In this document: one piece after another, positions 47,424 to 56,635 of the stretch
Position numbering within the stretch: position 1 is the first letter of the stretch
Layout of the letters: each line of letters starts with the position of its first letter
Assembly (NCBI GenBank): GCA_003164135.1
Contig: PLSD01000028.1
Location: 102,498 to 166,497, forward strand
Length of the DNA stretch: 64,000 nt
Reading direction: 5' to 3'
DNA from: Acetobacteraceae bacterium
GTDB taxonomy: Bacteria; Pseudomonadota; Alphaproteobacteria; Acetobacterales; Acetobacteraceae
Notes under the pieces: generated by a model
What the model was told of the DNA's origin: nothing
Databases searched by the model: none
What the model saw: only the letters and a program-made list of their open reading frames with translations
Position numbers and translations under genes: made by a program

Positions 47424-49384
47424 TACCGGAACTTGGGCATTTTGCGTTGGCGTTGGCGGTGGCTTTGGCGTTTGCGCAGGGGGTGATTGGGATTTTTGCG
47501 CCGGGGTTGCGCGATGCACGGGCGATGCGGGCGGCGCCGGCGTTGGCGTTGAGTCATTTTTTGGCGATTGGGGCGGCGTTCCTGGCGTTGATTTATGCGG
47601 GCGTGGTTTCTGATTTTACCGTGGAGAATGTGGCGGATTTTTCGTCGTCGATCGTGCCGCTGATGTACCGGATTTCGGGCACTTGGGGGAACCATGATGG
47701 GTCCATGGTGTTGTGGTGCTTTATATTGTCGCTGTGCGGGGCGACGGTGGCGGCGTTTGGGAGTGGGTTGCCGGCTTCGTTGCGGGCGCGGGTGCTGGGT
47801 GTGCTGGGGTTGGTTTCGGGCGGGTTTTTGTTGTTTACGCTGACGGTGTCTGATCCGTTTACCAGGCTGTGGCCGCCGCCGCTGGATGGGGCGGGGGTGA
47901 ATCCGATTTTGCAGGACCCTGGTTTGGCGTTTCATCCGCCGGTTTTGTACACGGGGTATGTTGGGTTTTCGGTGGCGTTTGCGTTTGCGATCGCGGCGCT
48001 GATCGAGGGGCGGATTGATGCGGCTTGGGGGCGCTGGGTAAGGCCTTGGGCGCTGCTCTCGTGGTGCTTTTTGACGGCGGGAATCACGCTGGGAAGCTGG
48101 TGGAGTTATTATACGCTGGGCTGGGGCGGGTATTGGTTTTGGGACCCGGTGGAGAATGCGGCGCTGCTGCCGTGGCTGACGGGGACGGCGTTGTTGCATT
48201 GCGCGATTGTGGTGGAGAAGCGCGAGGCGTTGAAGGCGTGGACGGTGCTGTTGGCGATTGCGACGTTCTCGTTAAGTTTGTCCGGGACATTTTTGGTGCG
48301 GTCGGGGATTTTGAACTCGGTGCATTCGTTTGCCGCGGCGCCGGACCAGGGGTTGTTTATTCTGGCGTTGCTGGGGATCACGATTGGCGGGTCGCTGCTG
48401 TTGTTTGCGATTAGGGCACCGGTGCTGGCGGCGACGGGGATTTATGCGCCGTTGAGCCGTGAGAGCGCGCTGGTGTTGAATAATATATTTTTGTGCTCGA
48501 TTGCGGCGGTGGTGTTTACCGGGACGCTGTATCCGCCGTTTGTGAATTTGCTGTTTGGGGTTCAGCTTTCCATTGGGGCGCCGTTTTTTAACCAGGTGGT
48601 GCTGCCGCTGACGGGGCCAATTATTCTGGCGATGGGCGTGGGGCCGCTGCTGGCGTGGAAGCGGGCGGCGTTGCTGCCGGTGTTGCAGCAGTTGTGGCTG
48701 GCGGCTGGCGTGGCGCTGGTGGTGTTTCTGGTGGTGGCGGCGGACCGGCATGTGATCGCGGCGATGGGGCTGGCGGGCGGCGTTTGGGTTGTGCTTGCGG
48801 CACTCACGGATATTGCGGGGCGGGTGCGGTTGTTCAGGGTATCGGCGGCTGGTTCGGTGGCGCGGTTGTTTGCGTTGCCGCGGGCGGCGATTGGCGCGAC
48901 GCTGGGGCATATTGGGTTTGGCGTGATGGTGCTGGGCATTGCCGGCATGACGCTGGCGACGCAGAAAGTGATTGTGCTGACACCGGGGCAGTCGACCGAA
49001 TTGGGCGGGTATACCTGGACGCTGAATGATATTCATGATGCGCCAGGGCCGAATTTTTCGCAGCGGGTGGCGGATGTTTCGTTGAGCGAAAATGGAGCGG
49101 TATTTTTGACGCTGCATCCGGCGCGGCGGTATTTTGCGGCGCAGAAGGTGGTGACGAATACGGCGGCGATTAAGACCAATGGGTTCCAGGATATTTACGC
49201 GGTGTTTGCCAGCGAACCGGCGGGCACGGGCGGGGCGGAGTTGCGGTTGAACCGGCATCCGCTGGCGCCTGAGATATGGCTGGGCGGGCTGATTATGGCG
49301 TTGGGGGGTGGGATTTCGCTCTCTGACAGAAGGCTGCGCGTTGGGGCGCCTTCCCGGAAAAAGCCGGCTGGGGCGGTGGCGTGA
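47420..49384 (+). CDS. ccmF: heme lyase CcmF
   Basis: GTG start MIPELGHFALALAVALA; RISGTWGNHDGSMVLWCFILSLCGA; GWGGYWFWDPVENAALLPWLTGTALLH. Confidence 0.96.
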   Translation: MIPELGHFALALAVALAFAQGVIGIFAPGLRDARAMRAAPALALSHFLAIGAAFLALIYAGVVSDFTVENVADFSSSIVPLMYRISGTWGNHDGSMVLWCFILSLCGATVAAFGSGLPASLRARVLGVLGLVSGGFLLFTLTVSDPFTRLWPPPLDGAGVNPILQDPGLAFHPPVLYTGYVGFSVAFAFAIAALIEGRIDAAWGRWVRPWALLSWCFLTAGITLGSWWSYYTLGWGGYWFWDPVENAALLPWLTGTALLHCAIVVEKREALKAWTVLLAIATFSLSLSGTFLVRSGILNSVHSFAAAPDQGLFILALLGITIGGSLLLFAIRAPVLAATGIYAPLSRESALVLNNIFLCSIAAVVFTGTLYPPFVNLLFGVQLSIGAPFFNQVVLPLTGPIILAMGVGPLLAWKRAALLPVLQQLWLAAGVALVVFLVVAADRHVIAAMGLAGGVWVVLAALTDIAGRVRLFRVSAAGSVARLFALPRAAIGATLGHIGFGVMVLGIAGMTLATQKVIVLTPGQSTELGGYTWTLNDIHDAPGPNFSQRVADVSLSENGAVFLTLHPARRYFAAQKVVTNTAAIKTNGFQDIYAVFASEPAGTGGAELRLNRHPLAPEIWLGGLIMALGGGISLSDRRLRVGAPSRKKPAGAVA

Positions 49385-49941
49385 TGTCGCCTTTGCGTAG
49401 ACGGTTGATGTTTGGGATTCCGCTGGCTGTGGTGGTGGTTGGCGGTGCGGGGTTTTATACGATTTTAAGGCGGATGCAGGAGAATGCTTATGATCCGCAT
49501 GCGCTGCCCTCGCCGTTGATTGGTAAGAAGCTGCCGGTGTTTGCGTTGCCGGGGGCCGATGGTGGACAGGGGTTTGCCAATACGGATTTGTTGAGCCTGC
49601 CCAAGCCGGTGCTGGTGAACTGGTTTGCCTCCTGGTGCGTGCCGTGTTTGCAGGAGGCGCCGATGCTGGCGAAACTTGCCAAGGCAGGGCTGGAGATTTG
49701 GGGGATTGCTTACCAGGACCAGCCGGGGGATTTGGCGAATTTTATTGCGGCGAACGGGAACCCTTATACGCGGCTGGCGGCGGATGCGTCCGGGCTGACG
49801 GCGATAAACTGGGGGGTTTATGGCGTGCCGGAGACGTATCTGGTGGACAGGACCGGGGTGGTGCGCTGGCGTTATGCGGGAGCGCTGACTGATGACGTGG
49901 TAAGCGGGACGTTGCAGCCATTGTTGCAGCAATACGCATGA
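49381..49941 (+). CDS. ccmG: thiol:disulfide interchange protein DsbE/CcmG
   Basis: PVLVNWFASWCVPCLQEAPMLAKL; NWGVYGVPETYLVDRTGVVRWRYAGALT. Confidence 0.95.
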   Translation: MMSPLRRRLMFGIPLAVVVVGGAGFYTILRRMQENAYDPHALPSPLIGKKLPVFALPGADGGQGFANTDLLSLPKPVLVNWFASWCVPCLQEAPMLAKLAKAGLEIWGIAYQDQPGDLANFIAANGNPYTRLAADASGLTAINWGVYGVPETYLVDRTGVVRWRYAGALTDDVVSGTLQPLLQQYA

Positions 49942-50381
49942 GAAAACTGGTATTTGTGCTGGCGTTGGTGCCCGTGCTGGCGTACGCGCAGGAGGTGACG
50001 CGCGATGGCGTGACGCTAAGCCAAGCGCAGGAGACGCGGGCGGAGGATATTGGCAGCCAGTTGCGCTGCCTGGTGTGCCAGAATGAAAGCATCGAGGGGT
50101 CATCAGCCGCTTTGGCGAAGCAGTTGCGGGTGATTATCCGCCAGCAGGTGGTGGCGGGGGATTCCAGCAAGAGCATTCTGGATTACATGGTGCAGCGCTA
50201 TGGGATTTTCGTGCTGCTGAAGCCGCCGTTCATGCCGCTGACATGGGCGTTGTATGCGTCGCCGTTTGTGGCGCTGCTGCTTGGGGTTTTTGGGTTTTGG
50301 ATGGCACGGCGCGGGAAGGTGGCGGCCCCTGCCCCGCTCTCTGACGCCGATGCCAAACGGCTGGATGAATTGTTGAAATGA
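49938..50381 (+). CDS. ccmH: cytochrome c maturation protein CcmH
   Basis: LRCLVCQNESIEGSSAALAKQLRVIIRQQVVAGDSSKSILDYMVQRYGIFVLLKPPF. Confidence 0.95.
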   Translation: MRKLVFVLALVPVLAYAQEVTRDGVTLSQAQETRAEDIGSQLRCLVCQNESIEGSSAALAKQLRVIIRQQVVAGDSSKSILDYMVQRYGIFVLLKPPFMPLTWALYASPFVALLLGVFGFWMARRGKVAAPAPLSDADAKRLDELLK

Positions 50382-51004
50382 TATTTTTATGGATGCTGGG
50401 CCTGGCGGTGGTGTTGATGCTGCCGTTGCTGGTGGTGTTTGCGGGGCCACGGGGTTTGCAGGGGCGGCGCGAGGTGGCACTGGCGTTGCACAAGGCACAG
50501 TTGGATGAACTGGCGCGGGATTCGGCCGAGGGGCGGATTGGGCCGGCGGAATATAGTGCCGCGAAGCTGGAGGTGGAGCGGCGGTTGCTGGCCGCCGATG
50601 GGTTTGTGGAGCCGGTGTGGAATGGCAATGCGAAACTGCTGCTGATTGCGACCGTGCTGGCCGTACCTGTGGCGGGGTTTGCACTGTATCTGCCGGGCAG
50701 CACGCCGAACATACCATCGGAGCCGCACGCGCAGTGGCAGGCCAAGCAGGAGGCGGCGCAGGCGCAGTTGACGGTATTTATAGGCGAGTTACGGACCAGA
50801 CTGGCCACCGAGGATCCGAACTCAGCGGATGCCAGCCAGGGCGAGGCGTATCTGGGTGAGGCGCTGGCTGAGCAGGCCGGGGAAATTACACCCGAGGCGC
50901 TGGGGTATTTTAAGCAATCACTGGCCAATGCGCCGCAAAGTGCCTCCTGGCGGCCGTTGGATGAGCAGCGGATTGCCGAGGCGGCGCAGGCGGCTGCCCA
51001 ATAA
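50378..51004 (+). CDS. ccmI: CcmI-like c-type cytochrome biogenesis protein
   Basis: REVALALHKAQLDELARDSAEGRIGPAEYSAAKLEVERRLLA following ccmH with 4-bp overlap. Confidence 0.87.
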   Translation: MIFLWMLGLAVVLMLPLLVVFAGPRGLQGRREVALALHKAQLDELARDSAEGRIGPAEYSAAKLEVERRLLAADGFVEPVWNGNAKLLLIATVLAVPVAGFALYLPGSTPNIPSEPHAQWQAKQEAAQAQLTVFIGELRTRLATEDPNSADASQGEAYLGEALAEQAGEITPEALGYFKQSLANAPQSASWRPLDEQRIAEAAQAAAQ

Positions 51005-51052
51005 TTAACGTGCGTGTCACTTGTGAAACCATTACATAACTCCCATGTTACA

Positions 51053-51202
51053 ATGATGAGAAACGAAGAAAAAACTCCCACGACCAAGCCGGAAGACAAG
51101 AAAACCGAGCCAAAGCTGGTGCCCGAGATTGGCGGACAGAAGGGGCCGGAGCCAACGCGCTATGGCGATTGGGAGAAGAACGGACGTTGTACGGACTTTT
51201 GA
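51053..51202 (+). CDS. DUF1674 / SDHAF4-like protein
   Basis: [26 protein letters not shown] is the family signature. Confidence 0.9.
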   Translation: MMRNEEKTPTTKPEDKKTEPKLVPEIGGQKGPEPTRYGDWEKNGRCTDF

Positions 51203-51220
51203 AATTTAAGGATTTTTAAT

Positions 51221-51505
51221 ATGAGATATGTTCTTGGTGTGTTCATTGTGGCTGTCGTGGTGTTTTTTGCCGTACCCGTTTTTATGGGTGGCAATGCGAA
51301 TATCTGCCAGGGGCTGGAACAGTATAACGTGCGCACGTCGGCGGCCAATATCGCCGGTGGAACTACCGGGCCCGTTTATGGCGTGATTAACGGTGTTGGC
51401 CAATCGGTTGCGACCGGGCAGGCGACCACCACGACTGAGGCAAATGAGCACCCGAATACGCCGACCCCGATTAGCTGTGCCATTTCGTTCTGGAAGACGC
51501 TATAA
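51221..51505 (+). CDS. small secreted/membrane-anchored hypothetical protein
   Basis: MRYVLGVFIVAVVVFFAVPVFMGG N-terminal hydrophobic segment. Confidence 0.55.
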   Translation: MRYVLGVFIVAVVVFFAVPVFMGGNANICQGLEQYNVRTSAANIAGGTTGPVYGVINGVGQSVATGQATTTTEANEHPNTPTPISCAISFWKTL

Positions 51506-51529
51506 CGGGGCGAGTGCCGGATAAGTTGC

Positions 51530-52192
51530 ATGGTGTTAAGGCATACTATACGCAAGTTGCACTTATCCGCCTTGAACTTGCCACTCCCATGGGGAGATAT
51601 GCCGTTGTTGCGATTTGATAGAGTTTTGATGCCGATGCGGCGGATTGTGTTGGCTGCGGCACTTGCGGCGTGTGGCCTCGGGCCTGCAGGCGCGGCGCAG
51701 GTGGCGGGTGTTACCTTGGCCGACACGACGACCGTGGGGACAACGCGGCTGGTGCTTAACGGGATTGGGTTGCGGACGTACTCGATGTTAAGCATCCATA
51801 TTTACGTCGCGGGTCTGTATTTGCAGCAGCCAAGTCACAATGGGGATGCTATCCTTGCCTCCCCCGGGATTAAGCTGGTGCAGATGCATTTTGTGCATGA
51901 TGTGGGCGCGGATTCCATGCGCGGGACGTGGCGCAAGGGGCTGACGCGAAATTGTGTGGCGCCTTGCGTGCTTTCGCAAACGTTGCTGACGCAGTTTTTG
52001 ACGGCGTTGCGGCCGGTGAAGGCGGGAGAGAATGTGACGCTGGTGTTCCGGCCGCAGGGCGCGGATGCTTATTACGATGGAAAACCCGTGGGGCACATTG
52101 CGGATGTGCAGTTTGCCAAACTGATGCTGGCGGTTTTTATTGGGCAGAACGCGGCCGTGCCGGCATTGAAGCAGGAACTGCTAGGGAATTAG
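51530..52192 (+). CDS. chalcone isomerase-like domain protein
   Basis: LVLNGIGLRTYSMLSIHIYVAGLYLQQPS...KLVQMHFVHDVGADSMRGTWRKGL; true start may be internal (51602-51636). Confidence 0.87.
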   Translation: MVLRHTIRKLHLSALNLPLPWGDMPLLRFDRVLMPMRRIVLAAALAACGLGPAGAAQVAGVTLADTTTVGTTRLVLNGIGLRTYSMLSIHIYVAGLYLQQPSHNGDAILASPGIKLVQMHFVHDVGADSMRGTWRKGLTRNCVAPCVLSQTLLTQFLTALRPVKAGENVTLVFRPQGADAYYDGKPVGHIADVQFAKLMLAVFIGQNAAVPALKQELLGN

Positions 52193-52256
52193 CGGGATGA
52201 TGGGGGCGGTTAATCGCCCTGTGCCGGCCGCGGTTGTTTAACCGGGGGGAAGCGGA

Positions 52257-52802
52257 ATGGACGTCGTTACGTCAACCGAGGTTGTCCGGTTCTGGCGCAA
52301 TGCGGGGCCTGAGCGCTGGTTCGGCAAGGACGAAATTTTTGACCTGGGGATCAGGGGGCGGTTTCTGGCAGTGCACGAGGCGGCGGCGCGCGGTGAACTG
52401 GCGGGGTGGGAGGAAAGTGCCGAAAGCGCACTGGCGCTGGTGATTTTGCTCGACCAGTTTCCACGCAATATGTTTCGCGGCAGTGCGCATGCCTTTGCGA
52501 CCGACGGCGTGGCGCGGGGCGTGGCTGGGCGGGCGATTGCGCGCGGGTTTGATGCGGCGACCGAGGTGTTGATGCGGCCGTTTTTTTATCTGCCGTTCAT
52601 GCATTCCGAGGCGTTAGCGGACCAGGAGCGTGCGGTGCAGCTTTATACGGCGCTGGGTGATGCGGAGTTGTTGAAATATACGGTGATGCACCGGGATATT
52701 ATTGCGCGGTTTGGGCGCTTTCCGCATCGGAATGGGGCGATGGGACGGGAGACGACGGCCGAGGAGCGGGCGTTTTTGGAGGCGGGTGGGTTTGCGGGGT
52801 GA
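52257..52802 (+). CDS. DUF924 family protein
   Basis: VVRFWRNAGPERWFGKDEIFDLGIRGRF; ALVILLDQFPRNMFRGSAHAFATD; FFYLPFMHSEALADQERAVQLY. Confidence 0.94.
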   Translation: MDVVTSTEVVRFWRNAGPERWFGKDEIFDLGIRGRFLAVHEAAARGELAGWEESAESALALVILLDQFPRNMFRGSAHAFATDGVARGVAGRAIARGFDAATEVLMRPFFYLPFMHSEALADQERAVQLYTALGDAELLKYTVMHRDIIARFGRFPHRNGAMGRETTAEERAFLEAGGFAG

Positions 52803-52880
52803 TGGAAGCGGGCCACGCTGCGCTCACCCCTCCTACCGGGGCTGAAGCCAAAATGGCGGATTACGCGACGCTCATCCGCC

Positions 52881-55800
52881 CTACGCGGCTTGCTCCAAAT
52901 TGGCCAGTTTTACCAAATTTCCTAGTACGTCTCGGGCGATGGCGACGCGGGCGGAGACGTCCATGTCGCGGGCTACGACGAGTTTTTGGTCGGGGCGGAT
53001 TTTTAGGGTGGCGCCGCGCGAGGTGATCCAGGCGATGAGGCCGGGGGGGTTGGCGAAGTCGTTTTTGCGGAAGGCGATGACCATGCCTTTGGGGCCGGCG
53101 TCCAGCTTTTCCACGCCGGCGGCGCGGCAGGCGCGTTTGAGGGCGACGGTTTCGAGCAGGTTCTCGACTTCGGCGGGGAGTTTGCCGAAGCGGTCGACGA
53201 GTTCGGCGGCGAGTGCCTCGCTTTCGGCATCCGAGGTGAGCGCGCCGATGCGGCGGTACAGGCCGAGGCGAACCGGGAGATCGGAGACGTAGGTTTCCGG
53301 GATGAGGACGGGCAGGCCGAGGTTGATGTTGGGGGTCCAGTCGCGGTCTTCGGCTTTTTTGCCACGGCCTTCGGCGCGGATGGCGTTGACGGCGTCCTCC
53401 AGCATTTGCTGGTAGAGTTCGATGCCGACTTCGCGGATGTGGCCGGATTGTTCGTCGCCCAGGAGGTTGCCGGCGCCGCGCAGGTCAAGGTCGTGTGAGG
53501 CGAGGGTGAAGCCGGCGCCGAGCTGGTCGAGGGTTTGCATGACCTCCAGGCGTTTTTGCGCGGCGGCGGAGAGGCGGTGGTGGACCGGCCAGGTGAGGTA
53601 GGCGTAGCCGCGCTGCTTGCCGCGACCGACGCGGCCGCGAAGCTGGTACAAACTGGCGAGACCAAACATGTCTGCGCGGTAGATGATGAGGGTGTTGACG
53701 GCAGGCATGTCCAGCCCGGATTCCACGATGTTGGTGGCGAGCAGGATGTCGTATTTGCCCTCGCCGAATTCGGTCATCACGCGCTCCAGCTCGGTGGGGG
53801 CGAGGCGGCCGTTCGCGACAATGGTTTTGATGTCGGGGACGATTTCGCGCAGGCGGGCGGCCATGGGGTCGAGGTCCTCGATGCGCGGGACGACGCAGAA
53901 GATTTGGCCGCCGCGGAATTTTTCGCGGGCGATGGCTTCTTTGATGATGAGGCTGTCGAACGGCATGATGAAGGTGCGGACGGCGAGACGGTCAACCGGC
54001 GGGGTGGTGATGAGGGAGAGGTCGCGCACGCCCGTTAGCGCCAGTTGCAGGGTGCGCGGGATGGGGGTGGCGGTGAGGGTGAGGACGTGGACGTCGGCTT
54101 TGAGCTGCTTCAGGCGCTCTTTGTGGGCGACGCCAAAATGTTGTTCTTCATCGACGATGAGCAGGCCGAGGTCCGCGAAGGCCACGGATTTAGCCATGAG
54201 CGCGTGCGTGCCGATGACGATGCTGATGCTGCCATCGGCCAGACCGGCGCGGACGGCGCTGGCCTCCTTGGGCGTGACCATGCGCGAGAGCTGCGCAACT
54301 TTGACGGGCAAGCCTTCAAAGCGCGTGGAGAAGACGCGAAAGTGCTGGCGGGCGAGCAAAGTGGTGGGGACGACGACGGCGACCTGGGTGCCGGACATGG
54401 CGGCGACGAAGGCGGCGCGCAGGGCGACCTCGGTTTTGCCGAAGCCGACGTCGCCGCAGATCAGGCGGTCCATGGGGCGGCCGGCGGCGAAATCTTCCAG
54501 AACGTCGGAGATGGCTTTGGCCTGGTCCTCGGTCTCGGTGTAGGGGAAGCGGGCGCAGAATTCGGCGAAGGCGCCTTCATCGGCGGTGAGCATGGGGGCG
54601 TCGCGCATCTGGCGCTCGGCGGCGAGGCGGATGAGGCCGGCGGCCATGTCCTGGATGCGGTTTTTGGCTTTGGCCTTGCGGGCCTGCCAGGAGGCGCCGC
54701 CGAGTTTGTCCAGCGAGACGCCGTCGGTTTCCTGGCCGAAGCGGGACAGCAGGTCGATGTTTTCGACGGGGAGGAAGAGTTTGTCGCCGCCGTCATAGAG
54801 GATGCGCAGGCAGTCATGCGCGGCGCCGTTGACGGTGACGGCCTCTAAGCCGTCATAGCGGCCGATGCCGTGGTCCTGGTGGACGACGAGGTCGCCGGCG
54901 GCGATTTCCGTGGCGTCGGCGATGAACTGGTCGGCGCGTTTGCGGCGTTTCGGCGGGCGGGCGATGCGCTGCCCGAGGAGGTCCTGCTCGGCGACCAGGG
55001 CCATGCGGTCCATGAGGAAGCCGCGCTCGATGGCAAGCACCGCCAGGGCGATGGTGCCTTTGGGCAGGGCGCGGGCTTCATCGGCGCTGGCGACGGGGCG
55101 GATGTCCTGGATGCCGTGTTCGCGCAGCATGAGGGCGAGGCGCTCGCGGGAGCCGGCACTCCATGCGGCGAGGATGATTGTGCGGCCGGTGGCTGCCCAT
55201 TTGGTGCGCAGTTCGGCAAAGCCGTCGAACGCAGCCATGGGCTGGCCGGCGAGGATGGGGCCGGGGCGGCCGCCGATGTCGACACCTTGGGCGCCGTCCG
55301 GCTTGCCGAAGGGGGAGAATTCGAAGCAGGGGGCGCTGGCAAGTTGGGCGTCGAAGGCTTGGCGGTCCAGATACAGCATGCCCGGCGGGATGGGACGGTA
55401 GGGTTGCTCGCCGGTGCGGGCGGGGCCGCGACGCTCGGCGTAGTGGTCGGCGATGAGCTCTAAGCGGGCTTCCAGCGCGTTCTCGGCCTGATAGTCGAGG
55501 CTGATGGAGGCGTTGGGGAGGTAGTCGAAAATGGTCTCCATGCTCTCGGCGAAGAGTGGCGCGTAGTGCTCGATGCCGGGGTGGCGGTGGCCCGCGGTGA
55601 CGGAGTGGTAGAGCGGGTCTTCGACGGCTTTGGGGCCGAACAGCTCGCGCCAGTTGGTACGGAAGCGGGCGATGGAGGCGGCGTCGAACGCGACTTCGGA
55701 GGCGGGGTGGAAGTCCAGCACTTGGACCGCCTCGCCGCTGCGCTGGGTTTCTGGGTCGAAGCGGCGGATGCTCTCGATGGTGTCGCCAAACAGGTCGAGG

Positions 55801-56306
55801 CGGACGGGGAGTGCTTCGCCGGCTGGGAAGACGTCAATGATGCCGCCGCGCAGCGAGAATTCGCCGGCTTCCATGACCGTGCCGGTGCGGTTGTAGCCGT
55901 CGGCGTCGAGGAAGGCGGCGAGGTCGTCCGGGGCGATGGTGTCACCGACCGAGAGGCGCATGCCGGCGCCGGCGAGGGCGGAACGGGGCGTGACCTTTTG
56001 CAGGGCGGCGTTGACGGTGGTGAGGACGATGCGCTTTTTGCCGGGTTCGGCTTGCAGGCGGCTCAGGGCGGCGATGCGCTCGGCGATGACGGCGCCGTTG
56101 GGGGAGACGCGGTCGTACGGCAGACAATCCCAGGCCGGGAAGGCGATGACTTCTACCTCCGGGCCGAAAAAAGCGATGGCCTCGGCGAGGACGGCGAGGC
56201 GCGTGTCGTCGCGGGCGATGTGCAGGACGGGGCCGGTGTGCTCCGCCCAGCGGCGGACGAGGACCAGGGCGTCAACGCCCTCCGGTGCGCCGTGGACGGG
56301 GACCAT
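52881..56306 (-). CDS. mfd: transcription-repair coupling factor
   Basis: 1141 aa; DRLICGDVGFGKTEVALRAAFVAAMSGTQVAVVVPTTLLARQH; IVDEEQHFGVAHKERLK; LTLTATPIPRTLQLALTGVRDLSLI. Confidence 0.98.
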   Translation of the reverse strand: MVPVHGAPEGVDALVLVRRWAEHTGPVLHIARDDTRLAVLAEAIAFFGPEVEVIAFPAWDCLPYDRVSPNGAVIAERIAALSRLQAEPGKKRIVLTTVNAALQKVTPRSALAGAGMRLSVGDTIAPDDLAAFLDADGYNRTGTVMEAGEFSLRGGIIDVFPAGEALPVRLDLFGDTIESIRRFDPETQRSGEAVQVLDFHPASEVAFDAASIARFRTNWRELFGPKAVEDPLYHSVTAGHRHPGIEHYAPLFAESMETIFDYLPNASISLDYQAENALEARLELIADHYAERRGPARTGEQPYRPIPPGMLYLDRQAFDAQLASAPCFEFSPFGKPDGAQGVDIGGRPGPILAGQPMAAFDGFAELRTKWAATGRTIILAAWSAGSRERLALMLREHGIQDIRPVASADEARALPKGTIALAVLAIERGFLMDRMALVAEQDLLGQRIARPPKRRKRADQFIADATEIAAGDLVVHQDHGIGRYDGLEAVTVNGAAHDCLRILYDGGDKLFLPVENIDLLSRFGQETDGVSLDKLGGASWQARKAKAKNRIQDMAAGLIRLAAERQMRDAPMLTADEGAFAEFCARFPYTETEDQAKAISDVLEDFAAGRPMDRLICGDVGFGKTEVALRAAFVAAMSGTQVAVVVPTTLLARQHFRVFSTRFEGLPVKVAQLSRMVTPKEASAVRAGLADGSISIVIGTHALMAKSVAFADLGLLIVDEEQHFGVAHKERLKQLKADVHVLTLTATPIPRTLQLALTGVRDLSLITTPPVDRLAVRTFIMPFDSLIIKEAIAREKFRGGQIFCVVPRIEDLDPMAARLREIVPDIKTIVANGRLAPTELERVMTEFGEGKYDILLATNIVESGLDMPAVNTLIIYRADMFGLASLYQLRGRVGRGKQRGYAYLTWPVHHRLSAAAQKRLEVMQTLDQLGAGFTLASHDLDLRGAGNLLGDEQSGHIREVGIELYQQMLEDAVNAIRAEGRGKKAEDRDWTPNINLGLPVLIPETYVSDLPVRLGLYRRIGALTSDAESEALAAELVDRFGKLPAEVENLLETVALKRACRAAGVEKLDAGPKGMVIAFRKNDFANPPGLIAWITSRGATLKIRPDQKLVVARDMDVSARVAIARDVLGNLVKLANLEQAA

Positions 56307-56593
56307 CAGAACCGCGCTAGTGCCGCGGCGCGGACGCGTTGGAGCATGGGGCTGTCGGCATGGGGGGGGATCGGTAGGCGGCCGGTGAGCCAGTCGGCTA
56401 GTTCGGCGTCGGGGAATTCCATGACGGCTTCGATTTCGTCGAGTTCGGTCTCGGACATGGTGGCGATTCGGGCGGTTACGAAGTCGCCTATGAGGAGATC
56501 ATTCTCATAAGTGCCCCGGTGCTGGGCGCGGTAGATCAACCGGCGGCGGCGGTTGTCCAAGGGTTGTGGGGGCGGATTTTCAAAGTCAGTCAT
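56306..56593 (-). CDS. sdhE: FAD assembly factor SdhE (SDHAF2)
   Basis: RRRRLIYRAQHRGTYENDLLIGDFVTARIATMSETELDEIEAVMEFPDAELADWLTGRLPIP; start chosen at ATG 56593. Confidence 0.92.
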   Translation of the reverse strand: MTDFENPPPQPLDNRRRRLIYRAQHRGTYENDLLIGDFVTARIATMSETELDEIEAVMEFPDAELADWLTGRLPIPPHADSPMLQRVRAAALARF

Positions 56594-56635
56594 ATTGGGT
56601 TGCGGTATAGGCGCGGTTTGGCCAAGAGTCAGCAT

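Noticed and set aside
46805-48199. 464-aa minus-strand ORF across ccmE/ccmF
   Set aside because: Shadow ORF over clearly recognisable ccm genes.
51519-51568. Inverted repeat GGATAAGT...ACTTATCC upstream of the chalcone isomerase-like gene
   Set aside because: Short arms with a 34-nt separation; could be chance or an ordinary promoter/terminator element, no further support.
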